Source of the DNA: Escherichia sp. E4742
Lineage (GTDB): Bacteria > Pseudomonadota > Gammaproteobacteria > Enterobacterales > Enterobacteriaceae
DNA: 64,000 nt
Assembly (NCBI RefSeq): GCF_005843885.1
Contig: NZ_CP040443.1
Span: 806,001-870,000 of the forward strand
Direction of reading: 5' to 3'
Below the pieces are notes generated by a model that had not been told where the DNA came from, ran no database searches, and saw only the letters and a list, made by a program, of their open reading frames with translations. A program made the translations under genes and the position numbers. Each line of letters begins with the position of its first letter. The stretch's first letter is position 1. Of this stretch, positions 51,372 through 61,191 are shown in pieces.

Positions 51372-52565
51372 TTAATGACGGCGTTGCCAAATCCACAGCG
51401 CCGTTATTGCCAGCGCAAACAGCGCACCAAAGCCAATGCCTATGGGCACGACTGGGATGCCTACCATTACTGCCAGAGAGTAAATTCCTAACATCAGCAG
51501 CATGGCGCTGTTTTCGCCGAGATTCTGTACTGCAATCGCATTCCCCGCCCCGACGCTTTTTTTGCCTCGCTCCTGAAGTAACGCATTCAGAGGAACGACA
51601 AAAAAGCCCCCCAGCACGCCAATCAACATCAGCAAGGCATAGGCTGGCAGCAGCTCGTGTTGCAGGGAGAAAATCAGCACCACCACGCCAATCAAAATGC
51701 CGGCTGGCATGCAGCGTGATACGGTTTCCAGGGTGACCAGTTTTGCTGCCGCCCCCGCACCAACCACGATACCAATCGCCACCATCGCGTTGAGGTAGGT
51801 CGGGGTCGCGTTATCGGTAATGCCCAGCGCCACCGGCACCCATAGCACCAACAGGAAACGCAACGTAACCCCCGCGCCCCAGAATAAACTGGTGCCTACC
51901 AGCGAAAAACGCGTTTCACCATTGCGCCATAGCGAGGTGCAGGCATTCAGGAAACTGCGGGTCATGTTGATAAGATTCCACGACTGCCCCGGACGCGCCG
52001 CCGCCAGTTTCGGAATGTAGAGATTTGCGGCTACCGCGCCAGCATAAGCCATCGCACAGGCCGCCAGCGCGGCAAGAACATGCCAGTCCGCCAGCACGCC
52101 ACCGGCTACGGAGCCGAGCAAAATCGCCGCAATGGTGGAGGCTTCCATCAAGCCATTAGCCTTCACTAACTGATTACCGGTAGTTAACTCGCCAAGAATA
52201 CCGTATTTCGCCGGAGAATAAGCCGCTGCACCGACGCCCACCAGCGTATAACCGAAAAACGGATTAATGCCAAAACAGATACTTGCAGCACCCAGCAACT
52301 TAAGGCCGTTGGCAAACATCATTACCCGGCCTTTCGCAAAGCTATCCGCCACCTGACCGACAAACGGCGCAAAAAGAATGTAAGCCCCCACAAACACCAT
52401 TTGTAGGATTGGCTGACTCCAGTCTGGGTAGAACTGCGCTTTCAGTAGCGCCAGAGTGGCAAACAGCAGTGCATTATCGCCAAACGCAGAGAGAAACTGC
52501 GCGGCGATAACCGCTTTCATTCCCTTCGACCATAGCGAAGTGTTAGTGTGCACTGACTCACTCAT
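51372..52565 (-). CDS. lplT: Lysophospholipid transporter LplT
   Basis: 397-residue MFS protein with about twelve membrane segments (MKAVIAAQFLSAFGDNALLFATLALL at the start). It flips lysophosphatidylethanolamine to the inner leaflet for re-acylation by Aas. Overlaps the aas end by 8 bp, so the two are co-translated. Confidence 0.96.
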   Translation of the reverse strand: MSESVHTNTSLWSKGMKAVIAAQFLSAFGDNALLFATLALLKAQFYPDWSQPILQMVFVGAYILFAPFVGQVADSFAKGRVMMFANGLKLLGAASICFGINPFFGYTLVGVGAAAYSPAKYGILGELTTGNQLVKANGLMEASTIAAILLGSVAGGVLADWHVLAALAACAMAYAGAVAANLYIPKLAAARPGQSWNLINMTRSFLNACTSLWRNGETRFSLVGTSLFWGAGVTLRFLLVLWVPVALGITDNATPTYLNAMVAIGIVVGAGAAAKLVTLETVSRCMPAGILIGVVVLIFSLQHELLPAYALLMLIGVLGGFFVVPLNALLQERGKKSVGAGNAIAVQNLGENSAMLLMLGIYSLAVMVGIPVVPIGIGFGALFALAITALWIWQRRH

Positions 52566-54717
52566 CGTGTTTTTCCGCTTCGTCTACCCAACTTTTCAAC
52601 GTGACAAAGTCAGGCTTGCCGCTGCCCAGTAATGGCATCTGTTTCAAATAGCGAATGTCACGCGGTACGGCAAGTTCCGGTACGCCGTGCTCGCGGGCGT
52701 ATTGCTGTAGTTTATCGCGCGTCAGTTCGCTGTCTGTAGTGAACAATACCAGCGCCTCGCCTTTACTGGCGTCGCTCTTAATCGCGGTGGCATGGACTTT
52801 ATCTGGAGAAACACCAAGTGCCAGTTGTTCCACCATTTCCAGTGAAACCATCTCTCCGGCAATTTTGGCGAAGCGTTTTGCCCGCCCCTGAATCTGCACA
52901 AATCCCTGTTCATCAAAACGCACGATATCGCCAGTGTCATACCAGCCGCGCTCCATCTCGCCGCGAACATTCTCGGCGGTGGGCACTTCCAGCACGCCCG
53001 GTTTCTCCACTCGCAGGTAGCCGTTCATTATGTTCGGCCCTTTTAGTTGCAGGCGACCACCTTCTTCAATACCCGGAACCGCCAGCAGACGTGCATCCAT
53101 CCCCGGCAAAATGCGCCCGACGGTGCCGGGTTTCGCTGCCATCGGTACGTTGATGGACACGACTGGCGCGCATTCAGTCACGCCGTAGCCTTCAAGAATA
53201 CGCAGACCAAATTTATCCTGCCAAAGTCGTTTGGTGCCTTCTTGTAGTTTCTCCGCGCCAGCCACCACATAGCGTAGACGATAGAAGTCATACGGGTTGG
53301 CGAAGCGCGCGTAATGACCAAGGAAGGTCGAAGTGCCGAAAAGCACCGTACAACTGCGGTCGTACACCAGTTCAGGCACAATGCGGTAATGCAATGGACT
53401 GGGGTAAAGGAAGACTTCTGCGCCCGTCAGCAGGGGCGTAAACAGGCCAACCGTTAGACCAAAAGAGTGAAATAGCGGTAACGCCGACATAAAGCGATCG
53501 TTGGTGGTGAAATCGGCAATCGTTTTAATCTGTTCGACGTTCGCCAGAATGCTTTTATGGCTATGGACGACGCCTTTCGGATGGCCTTCAGAACCGGAGG
53601 TAAAGAGGATCAGCGCCTCTTCTTCTGGCTGCTGTTTTACCTGTGCCAGACGCGGCATCAACAGATGGGCGAAGATCCACACTTTGTCGGCAGTGGTGAC
53701 ATCCGCTTTTAAATCTTCCAGATACACCCAGCGTACCTGAGTCAGCTGCTCCGGCAGATGCCAGAGTTTGCCTTTGTCGAGGAACTGGCGGGAAGTGAAG
53801 ATAGTTTTGATTTCAGCCGCCGTAATGGCGCTGGTCAGCCCTTTTACCCCGGCGGTGTAGTTCATCATTGCCGGAATACGGCGACGGGCGATGGCCCCAA
53901 AAATCACTGCCGCACTAATGCCCGCATTGGGCAGCATTAAGCCGATTCTTTCCCCTTCAACGCTATATTTTTCGAGGATGCGACCAACAAACAGTGTTTT
54001 AGTGAGCAACTTGCGATAGGTATCCGGGGTAAAGTTGACGTCTTCGACACACTTTTTCCTGGCCCCAAAACGGTACATTGCGCTCAGTAGTGATTCGTAC
54101 AGAGTTTCACGTGGGCGTACCGCCATACGCGCTTCCATCATAATTTGGTGCAGCATTTCCCCCGCGATTTTACGGCGGTCACGGGCGCGCGGCGCATCTG
54201 GCATCGGCACCTGCGTGGGAGGCAAAATATGCAGATGAATTTGCGGGAACAAGCGCCGTTTAACCAGACCTTTCAGGCGACTGAAGTGCGTAAGCTCCGC
54301 CCCTTCAATTCGCACTGGAATGACTGTCGCACCTGACTTCGCAGCGACAAAACCCGCGCCATCGTAGATTTTCATCAGCGAGCCGGTTGTCGTGATTCGT
54401 CCTTCAGGAAAAATCACCACCGGTCGCCCCTGTTCAACCAGACGTACCAGATGTTTAATTGCCATGGGTTGCGTCGGGTCAAGGGGAACGAAGTCGATCA
54501 ATGATTTCAGCCAACGCATATACCACTGCTGGCTGATGGAGGTGTAAACGGCAAAAACAGGGCGAACAGGTAAAAACAGCGCCAGCAGAATGCCATCAAT
54601 AAATGAGACGTGATTGGGCGTGATAAGAACGCGCTCGCCCTTCAGTGCCTGGGTGTCGCCTGTCACGCGAACACGGTACAGGACACGGCACAAATTACGA
54701 AAAAAGCTAAAAAGCAT
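52558..54717 (-). CDS. aas: 2-acylglycerophosphoethanolamine acyltransferase / acyl-ACP synthetase
   Basis: 719-residue two-domain enzyme. The acyltransferase domain (about 1-190) has TPNHVSFIDGILLALF (HX4D motif) and FPEGRITTTGSLMK. The AMP-binding domain (about 230-719) has LFTSGSEGHPKGVVHSH and YGVTECAPVVSINVP. It re-acylates lyso-PE taken up by LplT and attaches fatty acids to ACP. Confidence 0.97.
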   Translation of the reverse strand: MLFSFFRNLCRVLYRVRVTGDTQALKGERVLITPNHVSFIDGILLALFLPVRPVFAVYTSISQQWYMRWLKSLIDFVPLDPTQPMAIKHLVRLVEQGRPVVIFPEGRITTTGSLMKIYDGAGFVAAKSGATVIPVRIEGAELTHFSRLKGLVKRRLFPQIHLHILPPTQVPMPDAPRARDRRKIAGEMLHQIMMEARMAVRPRETLYESLLSAMYRFGARKKCVEDVNFTPDTYRKLLTKTLFVGRILEKYSVEGERIGLMLPNAGISAAVIFGAIARRRIPAMMNYTAGVKGLTSAITAAEIKTIFTSRQFLDKGKLWHLPEQLTQVRWVYLEDLKADVTTADKVWIFAHLLMPRLAQVKQQPEEEALILFTSGSEGHPKGVVHSHKSILANVEQIKTIADFTTNDRFMSALPLFHSFGLTVGLFTPLLTGAEVFLYPSPLHYRIVPELVYDRSCTVLFGTSTFLGHYARFANPYDFYRLRYVVAGAEKLQEGTKRLWQDKFGLRILEGYGVTECAPVVSINVPMAAKPGTVGRILPGMDARLLAVPGIEEGGRLQLKGPNIMNGYLRVEKPGVLEVPTAENVRGEMERGWYDTGDIVRFDEQGFVQIQGRAKRFAKIAGEMVSLEMVEQLALGVSPDKVHATAIKSDASKGEALVLFTTDSELTRDKLQQYAREHGVPELAVPRDIRYLKQMPLLGSGKPDFVTLKSWVDEAEKHDE

Positions 54718-54805
54718 TCCAACTCCCTTTGCTCATTCTTTAATAAAAGCGAATGGTGCGAGATTACACCAGAAGGAGAACACGAGCGACAGTAAAATGG
54801 GTGCG

Positions 54806-54893
54806 AAAAAAAACCTGCGCATCCGCGCAGGTTGGTGCAAGAGACAGGGTACGAAGAGCGTACCGAATAATCTCACCAATCAATACCTCTGGG
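54806..54893 (-). ncRNA. omrA: OmrA small RNA
   Basis: Minus strand starts CCCAGAGGTATTGATTGGTG and ends in a CCTGCGCGGATGCGCAGG hairpin with eight U. 88 nt, as in E. coli. OmpR-activated and Hfq-dependent; the conserved 5' end pairs with cirA, fepA, ompT, ompR and csgD mRNAs. Tandem with omrB. Confidence 0.93.
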
Positions 54894-55007
54894 ATCTTGA
54901 TTGTGGTCCGCACGACGACGCTTCGCCAGCGAGAAAAAGCAAAGGAATGAAGGGAAATGCAACGAGGTGTGTAAATTGTCGGTTACTGTTACAGATTTGC
55001 GACAGGC

Positions 55008-55089
55008 AAAAAAAACCTGCGCATCTGCGCAGGCTGGTGTAATTCATGTGCTCAACCCGAAGTTGACTTCACCTATCAATACCTCTGGG
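55008..55089 (-). ncRNA. omrB: OmrB small RNA
   Basis: Minus strand starts CCCAGAGGTATTGATAGGTG and ends in CCTGCGCAGATGCGCAGG plus eight U. 82 nt. It shares its 5' end and terminator with OmrA, while the middle differs. Lies upstream of omrA on the same strand, each with its own terminator. Confidence 0.93.
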
Positions 55090-55273
55090 ATCACCACTTT
55101 ATCAACCTGTAGACAAATGCCACCAGCAGTCAATCGCAACAGCGTTTCGCAAAGTGTAACCAAAGGTTTGCAATCTCTTTTTTTCCTTACGTATTCTCGT
55201 TTCGCGCACACTTCCCTCGCTGAAATCACAACGCCCCTTGAACCAACGGGCGTTTTCCGTAACACTGGCAGAA

Positions 55274-55289
55274 TGTAAGCGTTTACCCA
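55274..55289 (+). promoter_or_regulatory. GalR-like operator before galR
   Basis: TGTAAGCGTTTACCCA resembles the Gal operator (GTGTAANCGNTTNCAC type, central CG). It lies 14 bp before the galR start, consistent with autoregulation. Confidence 0.5.
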
Positions 55290-55302
55290 CAAAGGTATTT
55301 TC

Positions 55303-56334
55303 ATGGCGACCATTAAGGATGTAGCCCGACTGGCAGGCGTTTCAGTCGCCACCGTTTCCCGCGTCATTAATAACTCTCCAAAAGCCAGCGAAGCTTCTCG
55401 TCTGGCTGTGCATAGCGCAATGGAATCTCTGAGTTATCACCCGAACGCTAACGCCCGCGCGTTGGCTCAACAGACCACTGAAACGGTTGGACTGGTCGTT
55501 GGTGATGTTTCCGATCCGTTTTTCGGTGCAATGGTGAAAGCGGTCGAACAGGTGGCTTACCATACCGGTAATTTCTTATTAATTGGCAACGGTTACCACA
55601 ACGAACAAAAAGAGCGCCAGGCCATTGAGCAGTTGATTCGCCATCGCTGCGCCGCGCTGGTCGTCCATGCCAAAATGATCCCGGATGCCGATTTGTCCTC
55701 ATTGATGAAGCAAATACCCGGCATGGTGTTAATCAACCGGATCCTTCCGGGTTTTGAGAGTCGTTGTATCGCACTGGACGATCGCTACGGTGCCTGGCTG
55801 GCAACACGCCATTTAATTCAGCAGGGTCATACGCGCATTGGTTATCTCTGCTCTAACCACTCTATTTCTGATGCCGAAGATCGTCTGCGAGGGTATTACG
55901 ATGCCCTTGCCGAAAGCGGTATTCCGGCTAATGATCGGCTGGTGACTTTCGGCGAACCGGACGAAAGCGGTGGCGAACAGGCGATGACTGAACTGTTGGG
56001 AAGAGGCAGAAATTTCACCGCCGTGGCTTGTTATAACGACTCGATGGCGGCAGGCGCGATGGGCGTGCTCAATGACAATGGGATTGATGTACCGGGTGAA
56101 ATTTCACTGATTGGTTTTGATGATGTGCTGGTGTCACGCTATGTGCGCCCACGGCTGACCACGGTCCGTTACCCAATAGTGACAATGGCGACCCAGGCTG
56201 CAGAACTGGCATTGGCGCTGGCGGATAATCGCCCACTGCCAGAAATCACCAACGTCTTTAGTCCTACGCTGGTACGTCGCCATTCAGTTTCAACACCGTC
56301 GCTGGATGCAAGTCATAACGCAGCCAGCGACTAG
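55303..56334 (+). CDS. galR: Galactose operon repressor GalR
   Basis: 343-residue LacI-family repressor. HTH at 2-25 (TIKDVARLAGVSVATVSRVINN), then an effector core beginning TETVGLVVGDVSDPFF, which binds D-galactose. It represses galETKM, galP and mgl. The 585-bp stretch upstream contains OmrA and OmrB. Confidence 0.97.
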   Translation: MATIKDVARLAGVSVATVSRVINNSPKASEASRLAVHSAMESLSYHPNANARALAQQTTETVGLVVGDVSDPFFGAMVKAVEQVAYHTGNFLLIGNGYHNEQKERQAIEQLIRHRCAALVVHAKMIPDADLSSLMKQIPGMVLINRILPGFESRCIALDDRYGAWLATRHLIQQGHTRIGYLCSNHSISDAEDRLRGYYDALAESGIPANDRLVTFGEPDESGGEQAMTELLGRGRNFTAVACYNDSMAAGAMGVLNDNGIDVPGEISLIGFDDVLVSRYVRPRLTTVRYPIVTMATQAAELALALADNRPLPEITNVFSPTLVRRHSVSTPSLDASHNAASD

Positions 56335-56340
56335 CCGCGA

Positions 56341-57603
56341 TTAAAGCAACTCGAGCGCCAGTAATTCCTCAATGGTCTGGCGGCGGCGAATCAACCGCGC
56401 CTGACCATTATCAAACAGAACTTCTGGCAACAGTGGGCGACTATTGTAGTTAGATGACATTGACGCACCATATGCGCCGGTATCATGCAGCACCAGATAA
56501 TCGCCAGCCTTCACTTCCGGTAAGGCACGGGTTTCGACATTCCCCCCTTCCTGCTGGGTAAAGACATCGCCCGATTCACATAATGGTCCTGCGACAACGG
56601 TTTCCACCGTTGGCGCATGTTCAAGAGAGCGACCATCAGCCGCCAGCGCGCTAATATGGTGGTAACTGCCGTACATTGCCGGGCGCATCAGATCGTTAAA
56701 TCCAGCGTCAACCAGCACAAAGTGGCGACTCCCCATTTGTTTGACGCTCCGCACCTGGGTAATTAACACACCAGACTGCGCTACCAGGAAGCGACCCGGT
56801 TCGATTTCCAGTTTCACAGGGTGACCGAGATGGCGGGCGATTTGCTCACGCGCGGCATTCCACAGACCATAATAATGTTCAGTATCAACCGCCTCTTCTC
56901 CCTGCTGATACGGAACAGAAAGCCCGCCCCCCGCAGAAATAGCCTGTAAATCCTGACCAAAATCGACAACCTGACGCACCATCGCACCACACACCTGTTC
57001 CAGATGCGCATAATCAACACCAGAACCGATATGCATGTGAATGCCAACCAATTGCATATGATGACGTTGTATCACGTCCAGTGCGGCTGGCAGATCGGTA
57101 TACCAGATACCGTGCTTGCTGTTTTCGCCACCGGTATTGGTTTTTTGGCTATGTCCGTGACCAAACCCCGGATTAACGCGCAGCCATACCCTATGCCCTG
57201 GCGAAACCTGGCCCAGTTGGTCGAGCATATCAACAGAACCCGCATTCACCGGAATTTGCAATTCACTGACGCGTTCAAGCGTCATCTGATCGATAACATC
57301 TGCCGTAAAAACAATATCATCGGGGTGCGTTTGCGGATTGTAACCCGCCGCCAACGCACGCTCTATTTCGCCCAATGAGACGGAATCCACTTTCACGCCC
57401 TGTTCGCGCATTAAGCGCAAAATATGAATATTGGAACAGGCTTTCTGCGCGAAGCGCACCACATCAAACTGTTTCAGCGCTGCAATCTGCCGACGAATAA
57501 TTTGCGCATCGTAGACCCACACCGGGCAGCCAAATTCTGAGGGCAAACGCAGTAGATTTTCGGCGGTGAGATCGGTATCGGTGCTGAACAGTGAATGTGG
57601 CAT
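56341..57603 (-). CDS. lysA: Diaminopimelate decarboxylase
   Basis: 420-residue alanine-racemase-fold PLP enzyme. The PLP lysine is in VRFAQKACSN, a glycine-rich phosphate loop is at ISAGGGLSVPY, and GPLCESGDVF carries the catalytic Cys from the partner subunit. It makes L-lysine from meso-diaminopimelate, the last step. Convergent with galR (6-bp gap) and divergent from its activator gene lysR. Confidence 0.97.
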   Translation of the reverse strand: MPHSLFSTDTDLTAENLLRLPSEFGCPVWVYDAQIIRRQIAALKQFDVVRFAQKACSNIHILRLMREQGVKVDSVSLGEIERALAAGYNPQTHPDDIVFTADVIDQMTLERVSELQIPVNAGSVDMLDQLGQVSPGHRVWLRVNPGFGHGHSQKTNTGGENSKHGIWYTDLPAALDVIQRHHMQLVGIHMHIGSGVDYAHLEQVCGAMVRQVVDFGQDLQAISAGGGLSVPYQQGEEAVDTEHYYGLWNAAREQIARHLGHPVKLEIEPGRFLVAQSGVLITQVRSVKQMGSRHFVLVDAGFNDLMRPAMYGSYHHISALAADGRSLEHAPTVETVVAGPLCESGDVFTQQEGGNVETRALPEVKAGDYLVLHDTGAYGASMSSNYNSRPLLPEVLFDNGQARLIRRRQTIEELLALELL

Positions 57604-57724
57604 AACAAACTCCAGATAAGTGCTTTTTTATGATTACGCCACATCATAAAAAGAATAAAAAATATCGATTTATGTCGAGTCTATGCAAAAATGATATGGA
57701 TTACCGGATTGCGAGAGAACGCCA

Positions 57725-58642
57725 ATGGCCGCCGTTAACTTACGTCATATTGAAATTTTTCATGCGGTTATGACCGCCGGCAGCCTGACTGAGGCGGCAC
57801 AACTGCTACATACTTCACAGCCAACTGTCAGCCGAGAACTGGCGCGCTTTGAAAAGGTGATCGGATTGAAACTGTTTGAACGCGTACGCGGTCGATTACA
57901 CCCTACTGTTCAAGGGCTGCGTCTGTTTGAAGAAGTACAGCGCTCCTGGTACGGGCTGGATCGCATCGTCAGCGCCGCCGAAAGTCTGCGCGAGTTTCGC
58001 CAGGGAGAACTGTCTATTGCCTGCCTGCCGGTCTTTTCGCAGTCTTTTTTGCCGCCGCTGCTACAACCGTTTCTGGCCCGTTATCCTGAAGTCAGCTTAA
58101 ACATTATCCCGCAGGAATCACCGCTACTTGAAGAGTGGCTTTCGGCACAGCGTCATGATCTCGGACTCACCGAAACGCTGCATACGCCTGCGGGTACGGA
58201 ACGCACCGAATTACTGTCTTTAGACGAAGTGTGTGTTTTACCGCCGGGCCATCCGCTGGCGGTAAAAAAGGTATTAACACCGGAAGATTTTCACGGTGAG
58301 AACTACATCAGCCTTTCCCGTACTGACAGCTATCGCCAGCTGTTGGATCAGTTGTTTAGTGAGAATCAGGTTAAACGACGCATGATAGTAGAAACCCATA
58401 GCGCCGCGTCAGTTTGCGCGATGGTACGGGCGGGGGCGGGAGTTTCGGTAGTTAACCCGCTCACCGCTCTGGATTATGCGGCAAGCGGATTAGTGGTTCG
58501 GCGGTTCAGTATTGCGGTTCCCTTCACCGTCAGCCTGATTCGCCCTCTGCACCGCCCGTCATCAGCACTGGTGCAGGCATTCAGCAAGCATTTACAAACC
58601 GGTTTACCAAAACTGGTTGCCGCTCTTGAGGCTATTTTGTAG
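57725..58642 (+). CDS. lysR: LysR transcriptional activator of lysA
   Basis: 305-residue founding member of the LysR family: HTH at about 18-40 (SLTEAAQLLHTSQPTVSRELARFE), effector domain from about 90. It activates lysA when diaminopimelate is high and lysine low. The C-terminus is six residues shorter than the 311-residue K-12 form I remember (ends EAIL). Convergent with ygeA (4-bp gap). Confidence 0.96.
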   Translation: MAAVNLRHIEIFHAVMTAGSLTEAAQLLHTSQPTVSRELARFEKVIGLKLFERVRGRLHPTVQGLRLFEEVQRSWYGLDRIVSAAESLREFRQGELSIACLPVFSQSFLPPLLQPFLARYPEVSLNIIPQESPLLEEWLSAQRHDLGLTETLHTPAGTERTELLSLDEVCVLPPGHPLAVKKVLTPEDFHGENYISLSRTDSYRQLLDQLFSENQVKRRMIVETHSAASVCAMVRAGAGVSVVNPLTALDYAASGLVVRRFSIAVPFTVSLIRPLHRPSSALVQAFSKHLQTGLPKLVAALEAIL

Positions 58643-58646
58643 CGAA

Positions 58647-59339
58647 TTACGACAGCATAAAGGCTACTGCATCCTCGGCATGAATAGCCGCAGTATCATA
58701 CACAGGCAGAACACTGCGCTCTTCTGGCACCAGTAAACCAATTTCCGTACAGCCAAAAATGACGCCCTGCGCGCCCTGTTCTGCGAGGCGAGCAATCACT
58801 TGCGCATAATAAGTGCGAGATGTTTCGCTAAAATGCCCCAGACACAGTTCTTCAAAAATAATCTGATTAATTTTCGCCCTTTCATCCGCTTCAGGGATCA
58901 GACAGTCGATGGAAAATTGCTCCGCCAGTCGCCCACGATAAAAATCCTGTTCCATGGTGTAGCGTGTACCCAGCAGCGCCACGCGAGTCATTCCGGCACG
59001 GGTAATTGCACGTCCAGTGGCATCCGCAATATGTAAGAAAGGCAGTGAACAACGGGATTCGATAGCATCCGCTACTTTGTGCATCGTATTGGTACATAAC
59101 ACAATGCCTTCAGCCCCCGCCCGCTGTAAGCCAAGCGCCGCTTCAGCCAGAATTTCTCCTGCTTTGTCCCACTCCCCGCGACGTTGACACTCTTCTATTT
59201 CATGAAAATCAACGCTATGTAGCAGCACCTGCGCCGAGTGAAGCCCACCAAGTCGCTGTTTAATGCCTTCATTTATCAGACGATAGTAAGGAATAGTGGA
59301 TTCCCAGCTCATACCCCCTAGCAGACCAATTGTTTTCAT
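58647..59339 (-). CDS. ygeA: Broad-specificity amino acid racemase YgeA
   Basis: 230-residue Asp/Glu/hydantoin racemase family protein. The paired catalytic cysteines are in IVLCTNTMHK and FGCTEIGLLVPE, and GLLGGMSWEST is the typical N-terminus. PLP-independent racemisation of several amino acids, including homoserine, has been reported for the E. coli protein. It lies downstream of araE, beyond the araE terminator. Confidence 0.94.
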   Translation of the reverse strand: MKTIGLLGGMSWESTIPYYRLINEGIKQRLGGLHSAQVLLHSVDFHEIEECQRRGEWDKAGEILAEAALGLQRAGAEGIVLCTNTMHKVADAIESRCSLPFLHIADATGRAITRAGMTRVALLGTRYTMEQDFYRGRLAEQFSIDCLIPEADERAKINQIIFEELCLGHFSETSRTYYAQVIARLAEQGAQGVIFGCTEIGLLVPEERSVLPVYDTAAIHAEDAVAFMLS

Positions 59340-59418
59340 TCCTTTCTCCTGACTTGTGAGTTAATGCAGCAAGGCTGAATAAGGAACTCAACGGCCTGGC
59401 GCCTGATCTCTATTAGCG

Positions 59419-59450
59419 AAAAAAAGGCCGGATGTACAGCACATCCGGCC
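59419..59450 (-). terminator. araE terminator
   Basis: Perfect 10-bp stem GGCCGGATGT/ACATCCGGCC with a 5-base loop; on the minus strand a run of U follows. Placed just after the araE stop. Confidence 0.9.
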
Positions 59451-59457
59451 AGAGACA

Positions 59458-60876
59458 TCAGATGCCGATATTTCTCAATTTCTCGCCTGCCATCAGTTTG
59501 CGTTCGATATGTTCCAGCGTGACATTTTTGGTTTCCGGAATGAGCCAGAAGGTAATGCCCACAAACGCAATGTTCAGCGCGGTGTAGAGCCAGAACGTAC
59601 CGGCAGCACCAATGCTGTCGAGCAGCGTCAGGAAGGTCGCGCCGATAATCATGTTCGACACCCAGTTCGTGGTGGTCGAACAGGTAATACCAAAATCGCG
59701 GCATTTCAGCGGCTGAATTTCAGAGCACAGGATCCACACCACTGGCGCGGCGCTCATCGCATAACCGGCAATACACATCATCGTCATGCCAACAGAGAGC
59801 CAGGACAGGCCACTGGAAGCCGTACCGTTATCAAACTGCATCAGGCAATAGCCCAGCACCAGAGTGCCTAACGCCATCACGCTGAAGCCAATTTTCAGAG
59901 CCGGCTTACGCCCTGCTTTATCTACCGTAAACACCGCAATAAAAGTAGCAAACATAAAGGTTAGCCCCACGACCAGAGTCGCAATTATCTGCTGTTCGGT
60001 CGTCGTAAAGCCCGCCATTTTGAAGATGCGCGGCGCGTAGTACATGATGATGTTCATACCGGTAAATTGTTGCATCGCCTGCAACAACATACCGAGGAAT
60101 ACCGCACGACGTACGTTACGGTTGATTTTAAACAGCGCCCAACCGCCCTGTTTTAACTTCAGGCTTTCACGAATTTCGTTAAGTTCTTCTCGCGCTTTTT
60201 CTGATGTATCGCGCAGCATACGCAGCACTTCTTCCGCCTCGATATGACGCCCTTTCTCCGCCAGCCAGCGCGGGCTATTTGGCAGGAAAACAACCAGAAT
60301 AATCAGCAGGACTGCCGGTAAGGCAAGAACACCTAACATTGCACGCCAGTTACCGCTATAGCTGAATGCCGTGTCGGATAAAAATGCCAGCACGATGCCC
60401 AGCGTTACCATCAATTGGTACATACTGATCATCTTGCCACGTACATTTTCACTCGCCATTTCAGAGAGGTACAGTGGAGCTGTATAAGAGGCAATCCCCA
60501 CGGCAATACCAAGCACCACACGAGCGGCGATTAACATTTCTACGCTGGTCGCAAAAGCCGACCCTATCGAACCGAGCACAAACAGGATAGCCCCTGCCAT
60601 CAAACTGTATTTACGTCCCAGGCGGAACGACAGCCAACCATTGAACAGCGCACCAATTGCCGCGCCGAGCATCATGCTACTGACCACCCATTCCTGCAAT
60701 CGACTGGTTAGCACAAAGTGATCGGTAATGAACGGCAACGCTCCGGCGATGACCCCGATATCAAGACCGAATAACAATCCTGCGACCGCAGCAGCTACCG
60801 AAACAAACATATTCATACGACGCGTATCTCGCAGAGGACGCGGCGTTAAAGCAGATTCCGTATTGATAGTAACCAT
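59458..60876 (-). CDS. araE: Arabinose-proton symporter AraE
   Basis: 472-residue MFS sugar porter with twelve membrane segments. Family signatures: RLGRKYSLMAGAILF, RVVLGIAVGIASYTAPLYLSEM, and DKAGRKPALK between the half-repeats. Low-affinity, high-capacity L-arabinose uptake. Preceded by AraC and CRP-like sites. Confidence 0.97.
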   Translation of the reverse strand: MVTINTESALTPRPLRDTRRMNMFVSVAAAVAGLLFGLDIGVIAGALPFITDHFVLTSRLQEWVVSSMMLGAAIGALFNGWLSFRLGRKYSLMAGAILFVLGSIGSAFATSVEMLIAARVVLGIAVGIASYTAPLYLSEMASENVRGKMISMYQLMVTLGIVLAFLSDTAFSYSGNWRAMLGVLALPAVLLIILVVFLPNSPRWLAEKGRHIEAEEVLRMLRDTSEKAREELNEIRESLKLKQGGWALFKINRNVRRAVFLGMLLQAMQQFTGMNIIMYYAPRIFKMAGFTTTEQQIIATLVVGLTFMFATFIAVFTVDKAGRKPALKIGFSVMALGTLVLGYCLMQFDNGTASSGLSWLSVGMTMMCIAGYAMSAAPVVWILCSEIQPLKCRDFGITCSTTTNWVSNMIIGATFLTLLDSIGAAGTFWLYTALNIAFVGITFWLIPETKNVTLEHIERKLMAGEKLRNIGI

Positions 60877-60954
60877 TTTTTTCCTGCCAGCAGAGAATAA
60901 GACATAGTGAAAAAATACGTGAACAACTCATTCTGGTGTCAGGTCGGAATTAGT

Positions 60955-60976
60955 ATAAATATGGATTAAATTGCTA
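60955..60976 (-). promoter_or_regulatory. AraC-binding site of araE (I1-type half-site)
   Basis: On the minus strand TAGCAATTTAATCCATA (60976-60960) closely matches the araI1 half-site TAGCATTTTTATCCATA. It is followed 21 bp further by a weaker I2-like element (TACTAATTCCGACCTGA) leading into CTGACA as a possible -35. This mirrors the araBAD layout. Confidence 0.75.
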
Positions 60977-60986
60977 CGACATACGG

Positions 60987-61008
60987 TTATGTGATGGACA
61001 TTCCAATT
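60987..61008 (-). promoter_or_regulatory. CRP-like site upstream of araE
   Basis: TGTGA-TGGACA-TTCCA (core 60990-61005) lies just upstream of the AraC site, 30 bp centre to centre, as expected for a CRP-AraC-dependent promoter. Right half is imperfect (3 of 5). Confidence 0.5.
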
Positions 61009-61144
61009 TTCAAATTAAGTAAAATTATTAACATTATTATTAACTACCTAATTTTAAAGCAGATAAAACTCATAAAGTTTATTAATTGATAATTTATATG
61101 GATTATTTCATAACCGAGATATGGATTATGATGATCTGCAGGTA

Positions 61145-61170
61145 TAAAAAACCCTGCCATATGGCAGGGT
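61145..61170 (-). terminator. kduD terminator
   Basis: ACCCTGCCAT/ATGGCAGGGT is a perfect 20-bp palindrome followed on the minus strand by six U. Located 22 bp after the kduD stop. Confidence 0.88.
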
Positions 61171-61191
61171 CATAAAAATGAATTGAATAAC

